From: Brassica napus
Taxonomy: Eukaryota; Streptophyta; Magnoliopsida; Brassicales; Brassicaceae
NCBI RefSeq assembly: GCF_020379485.1
Contig: NC_063435.1
Span: forward strand, 620,001-684,000
Reading direction: 5' to 3'
DNA length: 64,000 nucleotides
This document shows positions 7,956-17,454 of this stretch, in pieces. How positions within the stretch are numbered: position 1 is the stretch's first letter; each line of letters starts with the position of its first letter. Below the pieces are notes generated by a model, which was not told where the DNA came from, did no database searches, and saw only the letters and a list, made by a program, of their open reading frames with translations. The translations under genes were made by a program, and so were the position numbers.

Positions 7956-10746
7956 GACCGGGACTGGTCATGGCTTCCTTCAACCCCCTGAATGCCTCTG
8001 TTGCTTCCTGGTTCCAAAAAAACTGATCCTTCTGTAACAGAGAGGTCAAAGGTCGTGCTATACTCCCATAGCCTAGCACGAATTTCCTGTAGTAGCCGGT
8101 GAGACCAAGGAACCCTCTCAACTCTTTCACTACTCTTGGTACTGGCCAGTTAACCATCGCTCGTATCTTTTCTGGATCCGCCGCCACCCCTTGTGCTGAG
8201 ATCACATAACCCAAATACTCTACCTTCTCACAACCAAAGTGACATTTCTTCCTGTTTGCGTAGAGACGGTTCTTCTCCAGCAGCCCCAATACAATCTCCA
8301 AGTGCCTCTCATGCGCCTCCTTTGTCTTGCTGTAGACCAGGATGTCGTCAAAAAAGACCAGGACAAACCGGCGCAAATGAGGTCTGAATACATCATTCAT
8401 AAGAGACTGGAACGTTGCTGGAGCGTTGGAGAGCCCAAATGGCATGACGAGGAACTCGTAATGTCCGTCGTGCGTGCGGAAAGCTGTTTTTGGAACATCC
8501 TCAGACTTTACCAGAATTTGATGGTAGCCTGAGCGGAGGTCGAGCTTCGAGAACACCACGGCGCCATGGAGCTCATCCAAGAGTTGATCGATCATTGGTA
8601 TTGGGTACTTGTCTGCTATGGTGACTCGATTGAGAGCTCGATAGTCTACGCAAAACCTCCAACTTCCGTCTTTCTTCTTCACCAATAACACCGGACTTGA
8701 GAATGGGCTATTGCTTTCCTTTATAATCCCTGCTGCCAGCATCAGACCGATCTGCTTCTCAATCTCCGTCTTCTGTGCTTGAGGATAACGGAATGGTCTG
8801 ACACTAACGGGACTGGCTCCTGCCTCCAGCAATATAGCGTGCTCCTTCCCTCTTGATGGTGGCAGTCCTGTGGGTTCTTGAAACACCCCAGCGTACTGTC
8901 CCAACACGGCCTGCCACTCCTGATCGACGGTCACGGGAAATCCCGTTTCCCCAGCCTGCAATCCTCCAAACTCCACTACAATACCCTCTCCTTCTTCCTC
9001 CAACGTTTTCCAAATCGACTTCAAAGACACTCCTGCTGAATGAAGGCTGGGATCTCCCTGTATCAGAACCCACTCCCCAGACAACCTGATTTTCATCCTC
9101 TGCAGTTTCCAGTTAACTCGCATTTCACCCAGTGTGTCGAGCCACTGTACTCCCAAAATCACGTCTGCTATACCCAGCTCCAGAGGCAGAAAACTCGTGT
9201 GAATGGTACAGTCTTGCAACTTCAACTCTACTCCTGTAATCACCCCTCTCCCTTGCACTTTAACTCCACCAGCCACCATTACCCCGTAGCGTGTTGTGTT
9301 CTTCGTTATGAGTCCCATTCGACTAGCCATCTTCTCCGAAATGAAATTGTGAGAGGCGCCGCTGTCGATAAGGACAGTCACCTCCTCTCCTCCCAACTCC
9401 CCTTTTAACTTCATCGTGCGAGATGAGGTCAGACCAACAACAGAGCTAATTGAGACCTCTGCCACCACTGCCTCGACTTCGTTCTCCTCCTCATCTAGCA
9501 GCTCACACGGCTCTTCGTCGAACACCTCTTCCTTCCCATCGTCGTGCATAATCAACACCGTGAGTTCCGGCTTGGGACACTTGTGGTTCCGGAAGAACTT
9601 CTCGTCGCAGCGAAAACAGAGACCGGCCGACCTCCGTTGCTCGATCTCTGCCGGCGTCAGACGGCGAAACGGAGCCTTTACCCTATTGTGATAGGTCGTA
9701 GTCTTTCCCGCAACCCCTTTGTCCTTCTGCGGTGACAGGCTTGACGTGTAGTTGGGCTTGGACTTTTGTTGATTAGGCCCATTAAAGCTCAACTTATTAG
9801 TCGTCTCGTCACTGCGGTTATTGGGTTTCGGGTTACGGCCTGCTAAACTGGGGTAGGGTTTCGAATCGTCTTCCCCGTTGTCTCCCTCCCATTCTTCCAC
9901 CTTCCGAGCTAAACTCATCATCTTTTGCAACGTTTTTGGCTCGAACATTCTCACTCCCGCTCGAATGCGTGGTTTTAACCCATTCATGAACGCCATTTCC
10001 AACACCGCGTCCGTCAGCTCCGGTGCGTTTGTCGCCAGCGATATAAACTCCCGACAGTAGTCTTTGACAGACCCTTCCTGTCGGAGGCGGAGGAGCCTCT
10101 CGCCGGCTGACGTATCTCTCGCCGTCGAGTATTGCTCCAACACCCTCTCCTTCAGCTGACTCCAACTCCGGAATGGGTCTCTATCACGCTCCCAACGATA
10201 CCACAAAAGTGCGTCTTCAACGAAACACATCTTCACCGCTTTCAGCTTCTGTTCCTCTGTGAACTCACTGATCTCAAAATACTGATCCGCCCTCAGCACC
10301 CAGCTATCTGCTTGTTCGCCATCGAACAAGGGTAGCTCAAGCCGGCGGGCCAATCTTTTGTTCCGATAGTCTTCCTCCATCTGACTGGATCCCTGAGAAA
10401 ACGCTCCCTTCCTCTCTGATCCTTCTTCCTCCACCGAAATCGGTGTCTGATCCAGGACCTGGCCGGCTTTAGTCGTTACCGGTGAAGATCCTTCTCCGAC
10501 TGATGTTTCTTCTTCCTGATGAGCTTTTCCTTTGGCGGCTTCGAGCGAACGAGCCTTCTCTCTCGCCTGCTCGTTCTTCTCCTGCTCCAACCGGCCAAAG
10601 AAAGCGCTCATCTGCTGTTGCATCACCGCCAAGGTCTGCTCCATCGCATCGACCTTGGTCATGCTCTGCTCCAGAAGTGAGATGCGACCCATCTGCTGCT
10701 GCATCTGGTCCGCGGTTGATTCTGCCTCGTTTCTCTTTGGTGCCAT
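7807..10746 (-). CDS. Retrotransposon gag-protease-reverse transcriptase part
   Basis: The likely start is the Met of MAPKRNEAES at 10746; the frame is open further upstream to 10779. The N-terminal third is gag with coiled-coil-like Gln-rich sequence, followed by a Cys/His knuckle (CFRCDEKFFRNHKC). The aspartic protease has the active site LIDSGASHNFIS. The reverse transcriptase shows KKKDGSWRFCVDYR, MPFGLSNAP and the metal-binding FFDDILVYS. Near 7960 an extra G in a CCCGG context moves the frame, and the last ~50 residues are nonsense. The true product continues in the frame of the next ORF. Confidence 0.93.
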   Translation of the reverse strand: MAPKRNEAESTADQMQQQMGRISLLEQSMTKVDAMEQTLAVMQQQMSAFFGRLEQEKNEQAREKARSLEAAKGKAHQEEETSVGEGSSPVTTKAGQVLDQTPISVEEEGSERKGAFSQGSSQMEEDYRNKRLARRLELPLFDGEQADSWVLRADQYFEISEFTEEQKLKAVKMCFVEDALLWYRWERDRDPFRSWSQLKERVLEQYSTARDTSAGERLLRLRQEGSVKDYCREFISLATNAPELTDAVLEMAFMNGLKPRIRAGVRMFEPKTLQKMMSLARKVEEWEGDNGEDDSKPYPSLAGRNPKPNNRSDETTNKLSFNGPNQQKSKPNYTSSLSPQKDKGVAGKTTTYHNRVKAPFRRLTPAEIEQRRSAGLCFRCDEKFFRNHKCPKPELTVLIMHDDGKEEVFDEEPCELLDEEENEVEAVVAEVSISSVVGLTSSRTMKLKGELGGEEVTVLIDSGASHNFISEKMASRMGLITKNTTRYGVMVAGGVKVQGRGVITGVELKLQDCTIHTSFLPLELGIADVILGVQWLDTLGEMRVNWKLQRMKIRLSGEWVLIQGDPSLHSAGVSLKSIWKTLEEEGEGIVVEFGGLQAGETGFPVTVDQEWQAVLGQYAGVFQEPTGLPPSRGKEHAILLEAGASPVSVRPFRYPQAQKTEIEKQIGLMLAAGIIKESNSPFSSPVLLVKKKDGSWRFCVDYRALNRVTIADKYPIPMIDQLLDELHGAVVFSKLDLRSGYHQILVKSEDVPKTAFRTHDGHYEFLVMPFGLSNAPATFQSLMNDVFRPHLRRFVLVFFDDILVYSKTKEAHERHLEIVLGLLEKNRLYANRKKCHFGCEKVEYLGYVISAQGVAADPEKIRAMVNWPVPRVVKELRGFLGLTGYYRKFVLGYGSIARPLTSLLQKDQFFWNQEATEAFRGLKEAMTSPGLGDAKFRGAVCGRIRRVWCRVGSGIDAATAAYSIFQSSVDCSPEAQISL

Positions 10747-10781
10747 CGTTTCCCTTAGATCTACGAGCTCTGATACCAAGT

Positions 10782-11189
10782 TAATAAGATCAACTTATTT
10801 CTTAAGTATGAACTCTCAGAACTTAGGAGAAAAGATTGTTTGTATTCACTGAACAAAGTATTACAGAGACGTTAAAGGACTCTCTCTCCCTACTACAACT
10901 TTGATCAATCCAATGATGACATAACCAACTACTCTCTCCTCTCTTTTATAGACTCCTAGGATCTCGTGAATGCCCACAAGCGTTCTGCGTTTCCTCAAAC
11001 GTTTGCGAGTCACGTCAGCACATCCTCGACAGGCCATGTGCTGCAGATCTTCTTGATAACGACCTTTATTCCTTTATTCTTACTCGACTCTACTCGCTAG
11101 CCAGCTGTCCTTCTCATCATTTCTCAGATGTTTGTCCTCTTCTCCTATAGTGAAACAGGATCGGCGGTCGTTCTGCTTCGTACGTATCA
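10782..11189 (-). repeat. 5' LTR of the Ty3/gypsy element
   Basis: This is the 408-bp repeat adjoining the primer-binding site at 10767-10778. It should hold the element's promoter. It is followed by the target duplication GTATC at 11190-11194. Confidence 0.93.
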
Positions 11190-11194
11190 GTATC

Positions 11195-12173
11195 CTTTCT
11201 TCCATGGGATGCAAAAACGTATAGTCACACTTTGTAGTTGTGCTTTTGACTATGTGTATCTGTTTCCTTATAGATCGTGACCTGGTGTGAATGACATTGT
11301 TGGACCCGGTTTGAGAACTACCAACACAAGCAATGCCCTTAGAGAGAGAAAAGAGTAATAAAAGAGAGGAGAAAAGTTTTGTCAAACTCTCATTGTCTTT
11401 GAGAAAGTAAGATCTAACTCTTTTTTTTTTTTTTTGGGATGTTAGGCTTTTGAAGGCTATGTTTTTTTTTTGCTTTCTTTTCTTTGTTCTTAGATCATGT
11501 CGAAGGTGTTGAAGTGTTGGACGTAATAAATGTTATTACTCAGCTGCTACGTTTAACTCTTCTCTTACAAGTGTGCTTCATGAGATTTATGTAAAAATCC
11601 GCAATCTTATCCATTTTCTTCTGATTAATCTGCAACGTGCAATTAGTTTGATCAAATAATATTAGAGATGGGGTAAAAGGAGAAACAGAGTTGCTTATGT
11701 TGACTTGGAGGAAGATTTATCAAACACTCTGAGCTGCTGAGAGGGTTTGCTTTTATAAATATAAGTAGAATGATTGTGTTTGTCTTCTTATAATCACAGA
11801 GTATTGTACAAGAGATTAAGGTTTGAACGTTGTAAAATGACGGTTATGCTCGTGAGAGAATCGTCCCTTGCGATAAGGACGAATTGTAATTTGGTTGTTA
11901 TCAGGTTGTTGAAAGATGAGACAAACGAGAAAAAAACAAAGAACAGACTAAACAGGTGTTACGTTTCACATTGGTTTGGTTGTGGAGCCTTGAAGTTCCT
12001 CTATTTAACCGGTCCAACCGGTCCGGTTGACAAAACTCTGAAAAAGGCGCCAACACGCTTGTTACGTAAACGGTAGCCACGTTTTGAGCACTGCATGTGC
12101 TAATTTGTCTTCACTGAAATTCGCAGTCTTCTTTCTTCGCATGCAAGGCTACTGACACCAAGAAGCAGAGAAA
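11195..12173. promoter_or_regulatory. SCT upstream region with RY seed motif
   Basis: No gene is recognised here. Sequence just upstream of the SCT start contains CATGCA at 12140-12145, the RY core bound by seed B3 regulators such as FUS3 and ABI3. A second, weaker CATGTG core lies at about 12094-12099. This fits the known seed expression of SCT, but single motifs of this length occur often by chance. Sequence at 11195 continues whatever was interrupted by the Ty3 element. Confidence 0.3.
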
Positions 12174-15038
12174 ATGAGAAATCTTTACTTTCTAGTCTTA
12201 TTTCCGTTGAGCATCTTGATTTTGGTTGATGCTTCTTTGCATGTGAAGTATCTTCCTGGTCTTGAAGGTCCTCTTCCTTTTGAGCTCGAGACTGGGTAAA
12301 ACAAAGTCCATCTCTTCACTCCAATTTGTTATAAAAAAATCCTTAATCTAAGACATGTCTCTTTCTTCTTTGCTGCATGTGGTTTTATATAACAAGGTAT
12401 GTGAGTGTTGGTGAATCTGGAGATGTTGAGCTCTTTTACTACTTTGTGAAATCAGAGAGAAATCCAGATAAAGATCCTCTCATGATTTGGCTAACTGGTG
12501 GGCCTGGATGCAGCTCCATTTGTGGTTTTCTGTTTGCAAATGGTAAACAAATCCTTTTTTTTTTGGGATTTATTGTATTTACCGAGTCCTAACTAACTAG
12601 TTTTACTTAGGGATCCCATCTTGAAAATTATATTTTAAGGCTTAATTAAACAAATCTAATTGATATGCATGTCTTCAGTATTAAATAGTTTAATTGCATG
12701 TATGGTGTGATTCTCTTATGTTGTAAGGGTTAAGACAAGTGTAATTAATGCATGTGTTCTGTAAAAAATAGTTTAGTTGCATATGTTGTGTGATTTTTAT
12801 AATGTTTGGAGGGTTAAGACAAGTCTAATTAATGCATGTGTTCTGTGCTAAATAATTTAGTTTATGCATGTGTTGTGTGATTTTTTAATTAATTTTAAAT
12901 GTTTTTGTCAGGTCCTTTGGCTTTTAAAGGGAATGAGTATAATGGGACACTGCCTCCTTTAGAGCTAACATCTTTTTCTTGGACAAAGGCGAGAGATTAG
13001 TTACTAATTTTATAATGCTTTCCTCTGTAATACCAACATCTTGCTTCTAAAGAGAATGTGTAATATGTATACTCAATTTTTTTTTCAGGTGGCTAACATT
13101 TTATATTTGGAATCTCCTGCTGGTTCTGGATATTCTTATGCCAAAACTCGGCGTGCTGCTGAGACGAGCGACACCAAACAAATTCACCAAATCGACCAGT
13201 TCCTTAGGAGTGTTGAGTGTTCTCTCTTTCTTATACCTTTCTTGATGATTTTGGTTTATTTTCTAAAACTTTTCACTATGTTGTTGCTTGTAGTGGTTTG
13301 TGGACCACCCTGAGTTTATATCCAATTCATTTTACGTTGGTGGAGATTCATATTCCGGGAAGATTGTTCCAGGAGTTGTGCAACAGATTTCACTTGGTAT
13401 TTTTAACTTACCACTCACTTATGCCTCTATGGTAGTTTCTTATATTTTATATCAAATGTTTTAATCACATTACACAATATCAAAACAGGAAATGAAAAAG
13501 GTCTCACACCACTCATAAATATTCAGGTAACAAAACTTTAATCTCTCCTTTTTTGGCTTAATACCAATATATTTTTGGATGAGATTTAATATAATTTATA
13601 TAAACTGAGCAGGGATATGTTCTTGGAAACCCTGCAGTAGGTACAAACTTAGAACCAAATCATAGAGTTTCATTTGCGCATCGGATGGGACTTATTTCAG
13701 ATGAGCTCCATGAGGTATATACTTTTTTCTTCATCATCACCATCATCATTATAATGAAATTCTTGAGACATTTGGTTACAATCTTGTTTACATCACTACT
13801 ATATGCAGTCACTTGAAAGAAACTGTGGAGGCAAATTCTTTAACGTAGATCCAAGTAATGCAAAATGTTCAAATGGGCTTCTAGCTTATCATCAGGTAAG
13901 GGATTATAACTTTTAAAAAAACACCACATGGGTATCTGCATGCATTTTCACAAACTAACTTGTCTCTTTGTTTTTTGAGTCCTTAGTGTATCTCAGAGAT
14001 ATACATAGAGCAGATTTTGTTACCAAACTGCAAAGTAGATTATGTCTTAGCAGACATATCACAAACCTTACCAAATATCAGAACCAGTCGAAGAAGAGAA
14101 CTCAAGGAGTCAAGAAATGATTCATCATCGTTGCCTCCTCCAAGCTGCTTTGTATTAATTCTCTTTTCTTTTCATTTTTGGTTATATTGTTTATTCATAG
14201 GTTTGTGATTTTTTAACACTTACTGTATTCTCAGACGTATAGGTATTTTCTGTCTGCCTTTTGGGCAAATGATGAAAATGTACGCAGAGCTTTAGGCGTG
14301 AAGAAGGTACCTATGTGAACTTTGTTTCTTGTTCTAAATAAAAACTTAACACAACGTTACCAGTTATATGTTAAATGTTATGTAGGGCTTCGGAAAATGG
14401 AGTCGATGCAACACTCAAAACATACCATATACATATGATATTCACAATGCCATTCCATATCACGTCAATAATAGCCGTAAAGGCTTCCGCGCTCTCATCT
14501 ACAGGCAAGATAATACTTCATTCTTTTTTTTTTGAGTCACAAATATTAGTTACATGTTATTCTTTCTGCATCTTGATCAAGTCACAAGATAAATATTTGC
14601 AAATTTTGGGAACAGTGGTGATCATGATATGATGATACCTTTCTCTTCAACTGAAGCATGGATCAAATCTCTCAACTATTCCATTGTTGATGACTGGAGA
14701 CCTTGGATGATGACTAGCAATCAAGTCGCTGGGTAAAGCCAAAGCCAAAAACATCTGTTTCTAACTCCAATCTCATCAACTTTCTAAATGATCTTTAAAC
14801 ACACTTAAATTGTATCCCTTGTTTTGTAGATATACAAGGACCTATGCAAATAAGATGACATTTGCAACCATCAAGGCAACAAATTCTAAACCCTTTCTGT
14901 CTTCTCTAGTGTTTCTGCTGGTAGAATTAAAAATGATTTAGTGTTTGATATGTGTAGGGAGGAGGACACACCGCTGAGTATAATCCAGACCAATGCTCAC
15001 TTATGTTCAAAAGATGGATTGATGGTGAATCTCTCTGA
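12174..15038 (+). CDS. SCT: Sinapoylglucose:choline sinapoyltransferase (serine carboxypeptidase-like)
   Basis: Fourteen exons encode 465 aa: 12174-12295, 12397-12542, 12912-12988, 13089-13211, 13294-13396, 13489-13526, 13613-13714, 13809-13895, 13987-14151, 14235-14306, 14386-14504, 14616-14732, 14830-14875 and 14958-15038. The start gives a secretory signal peptide ([18 protein letters not shown]). The S10 peptidase fold shows GGPGCSS (oxyanion region), GDSYSG (Ser nucleophile), YSGDHDM (Asp) and GGGHTAEY (His). Near-identity to recalled Arabidopsis SCPL19/SNG2, plus position beside PPA6 and PMDH2, supports SCT. The enzyme moves the sinapoyl group from sinapoylglucose to choline, forming sinapine in seeds, and is processed and vacuolar. 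Introns 3, 11 and 13 begin with GC instead of GT. Another clade-1A SCPL activity cannot be fully excluded. Confidence 0.93.
12665..12905 (+). repeat. Tandem repeats in SCT intron 2
   Basis: Degenerate units of about 95 bp repeat the blocks GGGTTAAGACAAGT, TAATTAATGCATGTGTTCTG and GCATGTGTTGTGTGATTTTT. Part of the array is also present in the left copy (about 475-605), so the array predates the duplication. Confidence 0.7.
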
Positions 15039-15284
15039 AGTTCCTCACTCACTTCTCTCTCTCTGTCAAAAGTTTCACGAGTTGCTTTTGTTTTCGTTTA
15101 TGGTTATTAAGTCAAAATTTAAAAATAGTAATAACCTTTTATTATTTCTCAGTCATCAATGGTGAAAAACAAAATCTCATTTACAAGACAGGAAAAAAAA
15201 CAAGAATGATGAAAGGACTCTAGTCTGATAATTATTCTGAGCTCATAATTGAGACACTGCAAGATGTCATTTTGTAAAAACTGT

Positions 15285-16485
15285 TCAGAAAAGTGAAAGG
15301 TCTCCAGCATCAACTGATCTCTTCACAAGCTTAGCCCATGATTCATTTGTTTCATGGATTATCTTCAATGCATAGTCCTGTTAAAAAAACACCAAACAAG
15401 AACTGTTATAGCTTCTTTCAGTTTCATTACCAAACATGAAGCAGTACCCACAAGACCTTACTTTGTTAGCTGGTTTGTCTCCAAGACCGAATCTGTTAGC
15501 AGGCTTCCCATCTGGGATCTTGTAGTCTCTAAACCAGTCTCTAATGGCTGTTAATGTACCCTGATACCACCACATTTTAAAGGTCAGTAACACAAAATCC
15601 ATATAAGGCCTATAGATTAAGTCCGGTTTAGCTTGTACCGGGAAATGTTTCTCAACATCATCAACATCATTGACAAGATGAGCTTTAGGGTCATCCAATG
15701 AAATAGCAACAATCTTCCAGTCTAGCTCTCCTTCATCAATCATAGCTAAAGCAGCCAAAGGCTTGATTTTTAAAACTTCCCCTATCTTCCTTTGGGCTTC
15801 ACCAATCTCAACAACATCAACTACAAATCCAAAACCAAGAACAATAAGCTTAGTAAAAATTCAAGTAGATAAAAAAAAAGAAGACTCACCTGGATCATTA
15901 TCACCAAAAGCTCCTTCAACTTCAGAGTTAGCCCGAGATGGATCTTCCCATGTCTGTGGAAGCAACCCATAGTTCCAGTTTATATTGTATGGATAGTATC
16001 TGAGCTTTCCTTTTTTAGTATCTTGTTTAATAGGAGTGGAAGCTTCATCAGTAGCAACCTCCATTTTGGCTTTGGACTCTTTAGGGATTTCAACTATAAA
16101 GTTGTAAACTCCATCTCCTAAGGTCAACGGTATATCATGCCATGGAGAAACCTACACACAATATGCATATTCAACCCTTTAACAAAAACAAAACACAAAA
16201 CAGAGTAACTAAAGAAACAATCTTTCATTGCATAACCTAACCTAAACCACAGTCTAATTTTACAATGTAGAATATCCTTCAGAGCTCAGAGAGTTAAAAA
16301 GCTTTGAACTTTAATACAGAGACACAAACACAGAACAGAGTAACGAATCAAAAGCATCTTCTAAAAGAAACAATCTTTCATTTGCATAAACCAAACTTAA
16401 CCCACAAGAACATTGATTGCATTGGTCGAATTTTACAATGTGGAAGATCATCAGAGCTCAGAGATAGAAAAAAGCTTTGAACTTT

Positions 16486-16552
<67 letters not shown>

Positions 16553-16804
16553 AACCTTCTTTCCAGAGCCATCGAGGAAGAAGACACGATAATCTAGTGT
16601 TTCGGGTTGACCTTCTTCTTTAACCTTAACGTGAGGGTTGTATATGGAACTGCAAGAGAAGGGTCGTTTCGATTTCAAAGCTAAAGCTCTTTTGTTGAAG
16701 CATAGAGCGCCGTGTGATGTTTTCTCTGGGAGAAGGAAAGCTCGTTTGGCGAGGAAGCACGAGGTGGTTTGAGCTGCAGTCATCATCACTCTTGTGGCCG
16801 CCAT
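15285..16804 (-). CDS. PPA6: Plastid soluble inorganic pyrophosphatase
   Basis: Five exons (16556-16804, 15890-16151, 15639-15820, 15462-15560, 15285-15377) encode 294 aa. The enzyme hydrolyses diphosphate to two phosphates and pulls plastid biosynthetic reactions forward. The first ~65 residues are Ser/Lys/Arg-rich and look like a chloroplast transit peptide. The family I core has YPYNINWNYG, the metal-binding DNDPVDVVEIG, and DEGELDWKIVAI with DDPKAH. The next Met in frame would still lie within the transit region, so the first Met is chosen. It is convergent with SCT, with about 245 bp between stop codons. Arabidopsis At5g09650 has 300 aa from memory. A long AG repeat sits at the start of intron 1. 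Confidence 0.95.
16198..16490. repeat. Tandem duplication within PPA6 intron 1
   Basis: Two units of about 130-160 bp (near 16198-16328 and 16330-16490) share AACAGAGTAAC, GAAACAATCTTTCAT, ATTTTACAATGT and AAGCTTTGAACTTTAA. They differ by substitutions and short insertions. The second unit runs into the AG microsatellite. Confidence 0.75.
16489..16549. repeat. (AG)n microsatellite, about 30 units
   Basis: An uninterrupted AG run of about 61 bp. On the PPA6 sense strand it is a (TC)n tract starting 6 bases after the 5' splice site of intron 1 (exon ends at 16556). It is probably length-variable. Confidence 0.97.
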
Positions 16805-16932
16805 TGTTGTGGAGAAGATTGGCCTTTCGTTTCACTTTCTATTACTTCGGACAAGACGAATCAGTTAACAGATCACGTGGGTTTTGTAATTGTAGGTTAT
16901 AAATGTTTAAATTTCGGAACCCTTAACTTAAA

Positions 16933-17006
16933 GGTTTCGTGGTGTAGTTGGTTATCACGTCAGTCTAACACACTGAAGGTCTCCAGTTCGAACCTGGACG
17001 AAGCCA
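16933..17006 (+). tRNA. tRNA-Val (AAC)
   Basis: The 74-nt sequence folds as a cloverleaf: acceptor stem GGTTTCG/CGAAGCC, D arm with GTGTAGTTGGTTATCAC (A and B box spacing normal), anticodon stem TCAGT/ACTGA with loop CTAACAC giving anticodon AAC, and T arm TCCAG-TTCGAAC-CTGGA. There is no intron. CCA is not encoded, as usual in nuclear genes. A T-rich run follows within 10 bases and can serve as the pol III terminator. Confidence 0.95.
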
Positions 17007-17454
17007 ATCTTTTTTATGTTTTTCTTACACCTTCACACTTGTGATTACAACGAGGTTTCTTCACAGGGCATGTTGTTTTATGTACATTTTTATTTAGAAA
17101 TTGTATACACAATGCTTCCTATATATATATATATTTTTTTTTTATTGATGATGAAAGTCGAATGATGTTGATCTATACCAATGTTTTGTTTCCAATCCTA
17201 AGTTGGTTCATTTTGAGAAGCTGCTGACATCTGTAATGTCGAAACTTCACTTCATCAAAACCACCTTGGAGAAGTAGTACGTTTAAGACCCCACACAGTG
17301 TTATACAGACTGATAAAAGGAATTTTTACAAAGTTGAAGAAGAAGAAAGCAGGACGTAGGCATGATGAGTAAGTAGTAGTAGTAGTAGTACATGATCATA
17401 TGATTTTAGGAAGGAAGAAAATTTTATTTTTTCTCTCTGTGATTATTCTTGATT
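17007..17454. other. Intergenic, PMDH2 3' side
   Basis: No gene is seen. The part next to 17455 should hold the PMDH2 3' UTR. A short (TAG)n microsatellite lies near 17372-17390. Confidence 0.5.

Larger units (their letters stand above)
5680..11189 (-). mobile_element. Ty3/gypsy chromovirus-type LTR retrotransposon, full length
   Basis: Two 408-bp LTRs (5680-6087 and 10782-11189) bound a 4.7-kb interior on the minus strand. The target duplication GTATC is at 5675-5679 and 11190-11194. The primer-binding site for initiator tRNA-Met lies just inside the 5' LTR at 10767-10778. On the minus strand the LTR starts TGATAC and ends TTATTA, so the 3' terminus is not the usual CA. The domain order gag, protease, reverse transcriptase, RNase H, integrase, chromodomain is that of plant chromoviruses. 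The LTRs look identical by eye, so the insertion is recent. A one-base frameshift splits the polyprotein, so this copy is probably not self-sufficient. Confidence 0.95.

Noticed and set aside
7807..7962. Programmed frameshift joining the two pol ORFs of the Ty3 element
   Set aside because: Plant chromoviruses normally use one frame, and the break falls inside a domain near the RT-RNase H boundary rather than between gag and pol; a mutation or assembly error is simpler.
11774..12076. 100-aa ORF upstream of SCT
   Set aside because: No recognisable domain, lies in the SCT promoter region and has no splice or start context of note.
16378..16587. ORF with a long Ser-Leu repeat
   Set aside because: It is a translation of the AG/TC microsatellite in PPA6 intron 1.
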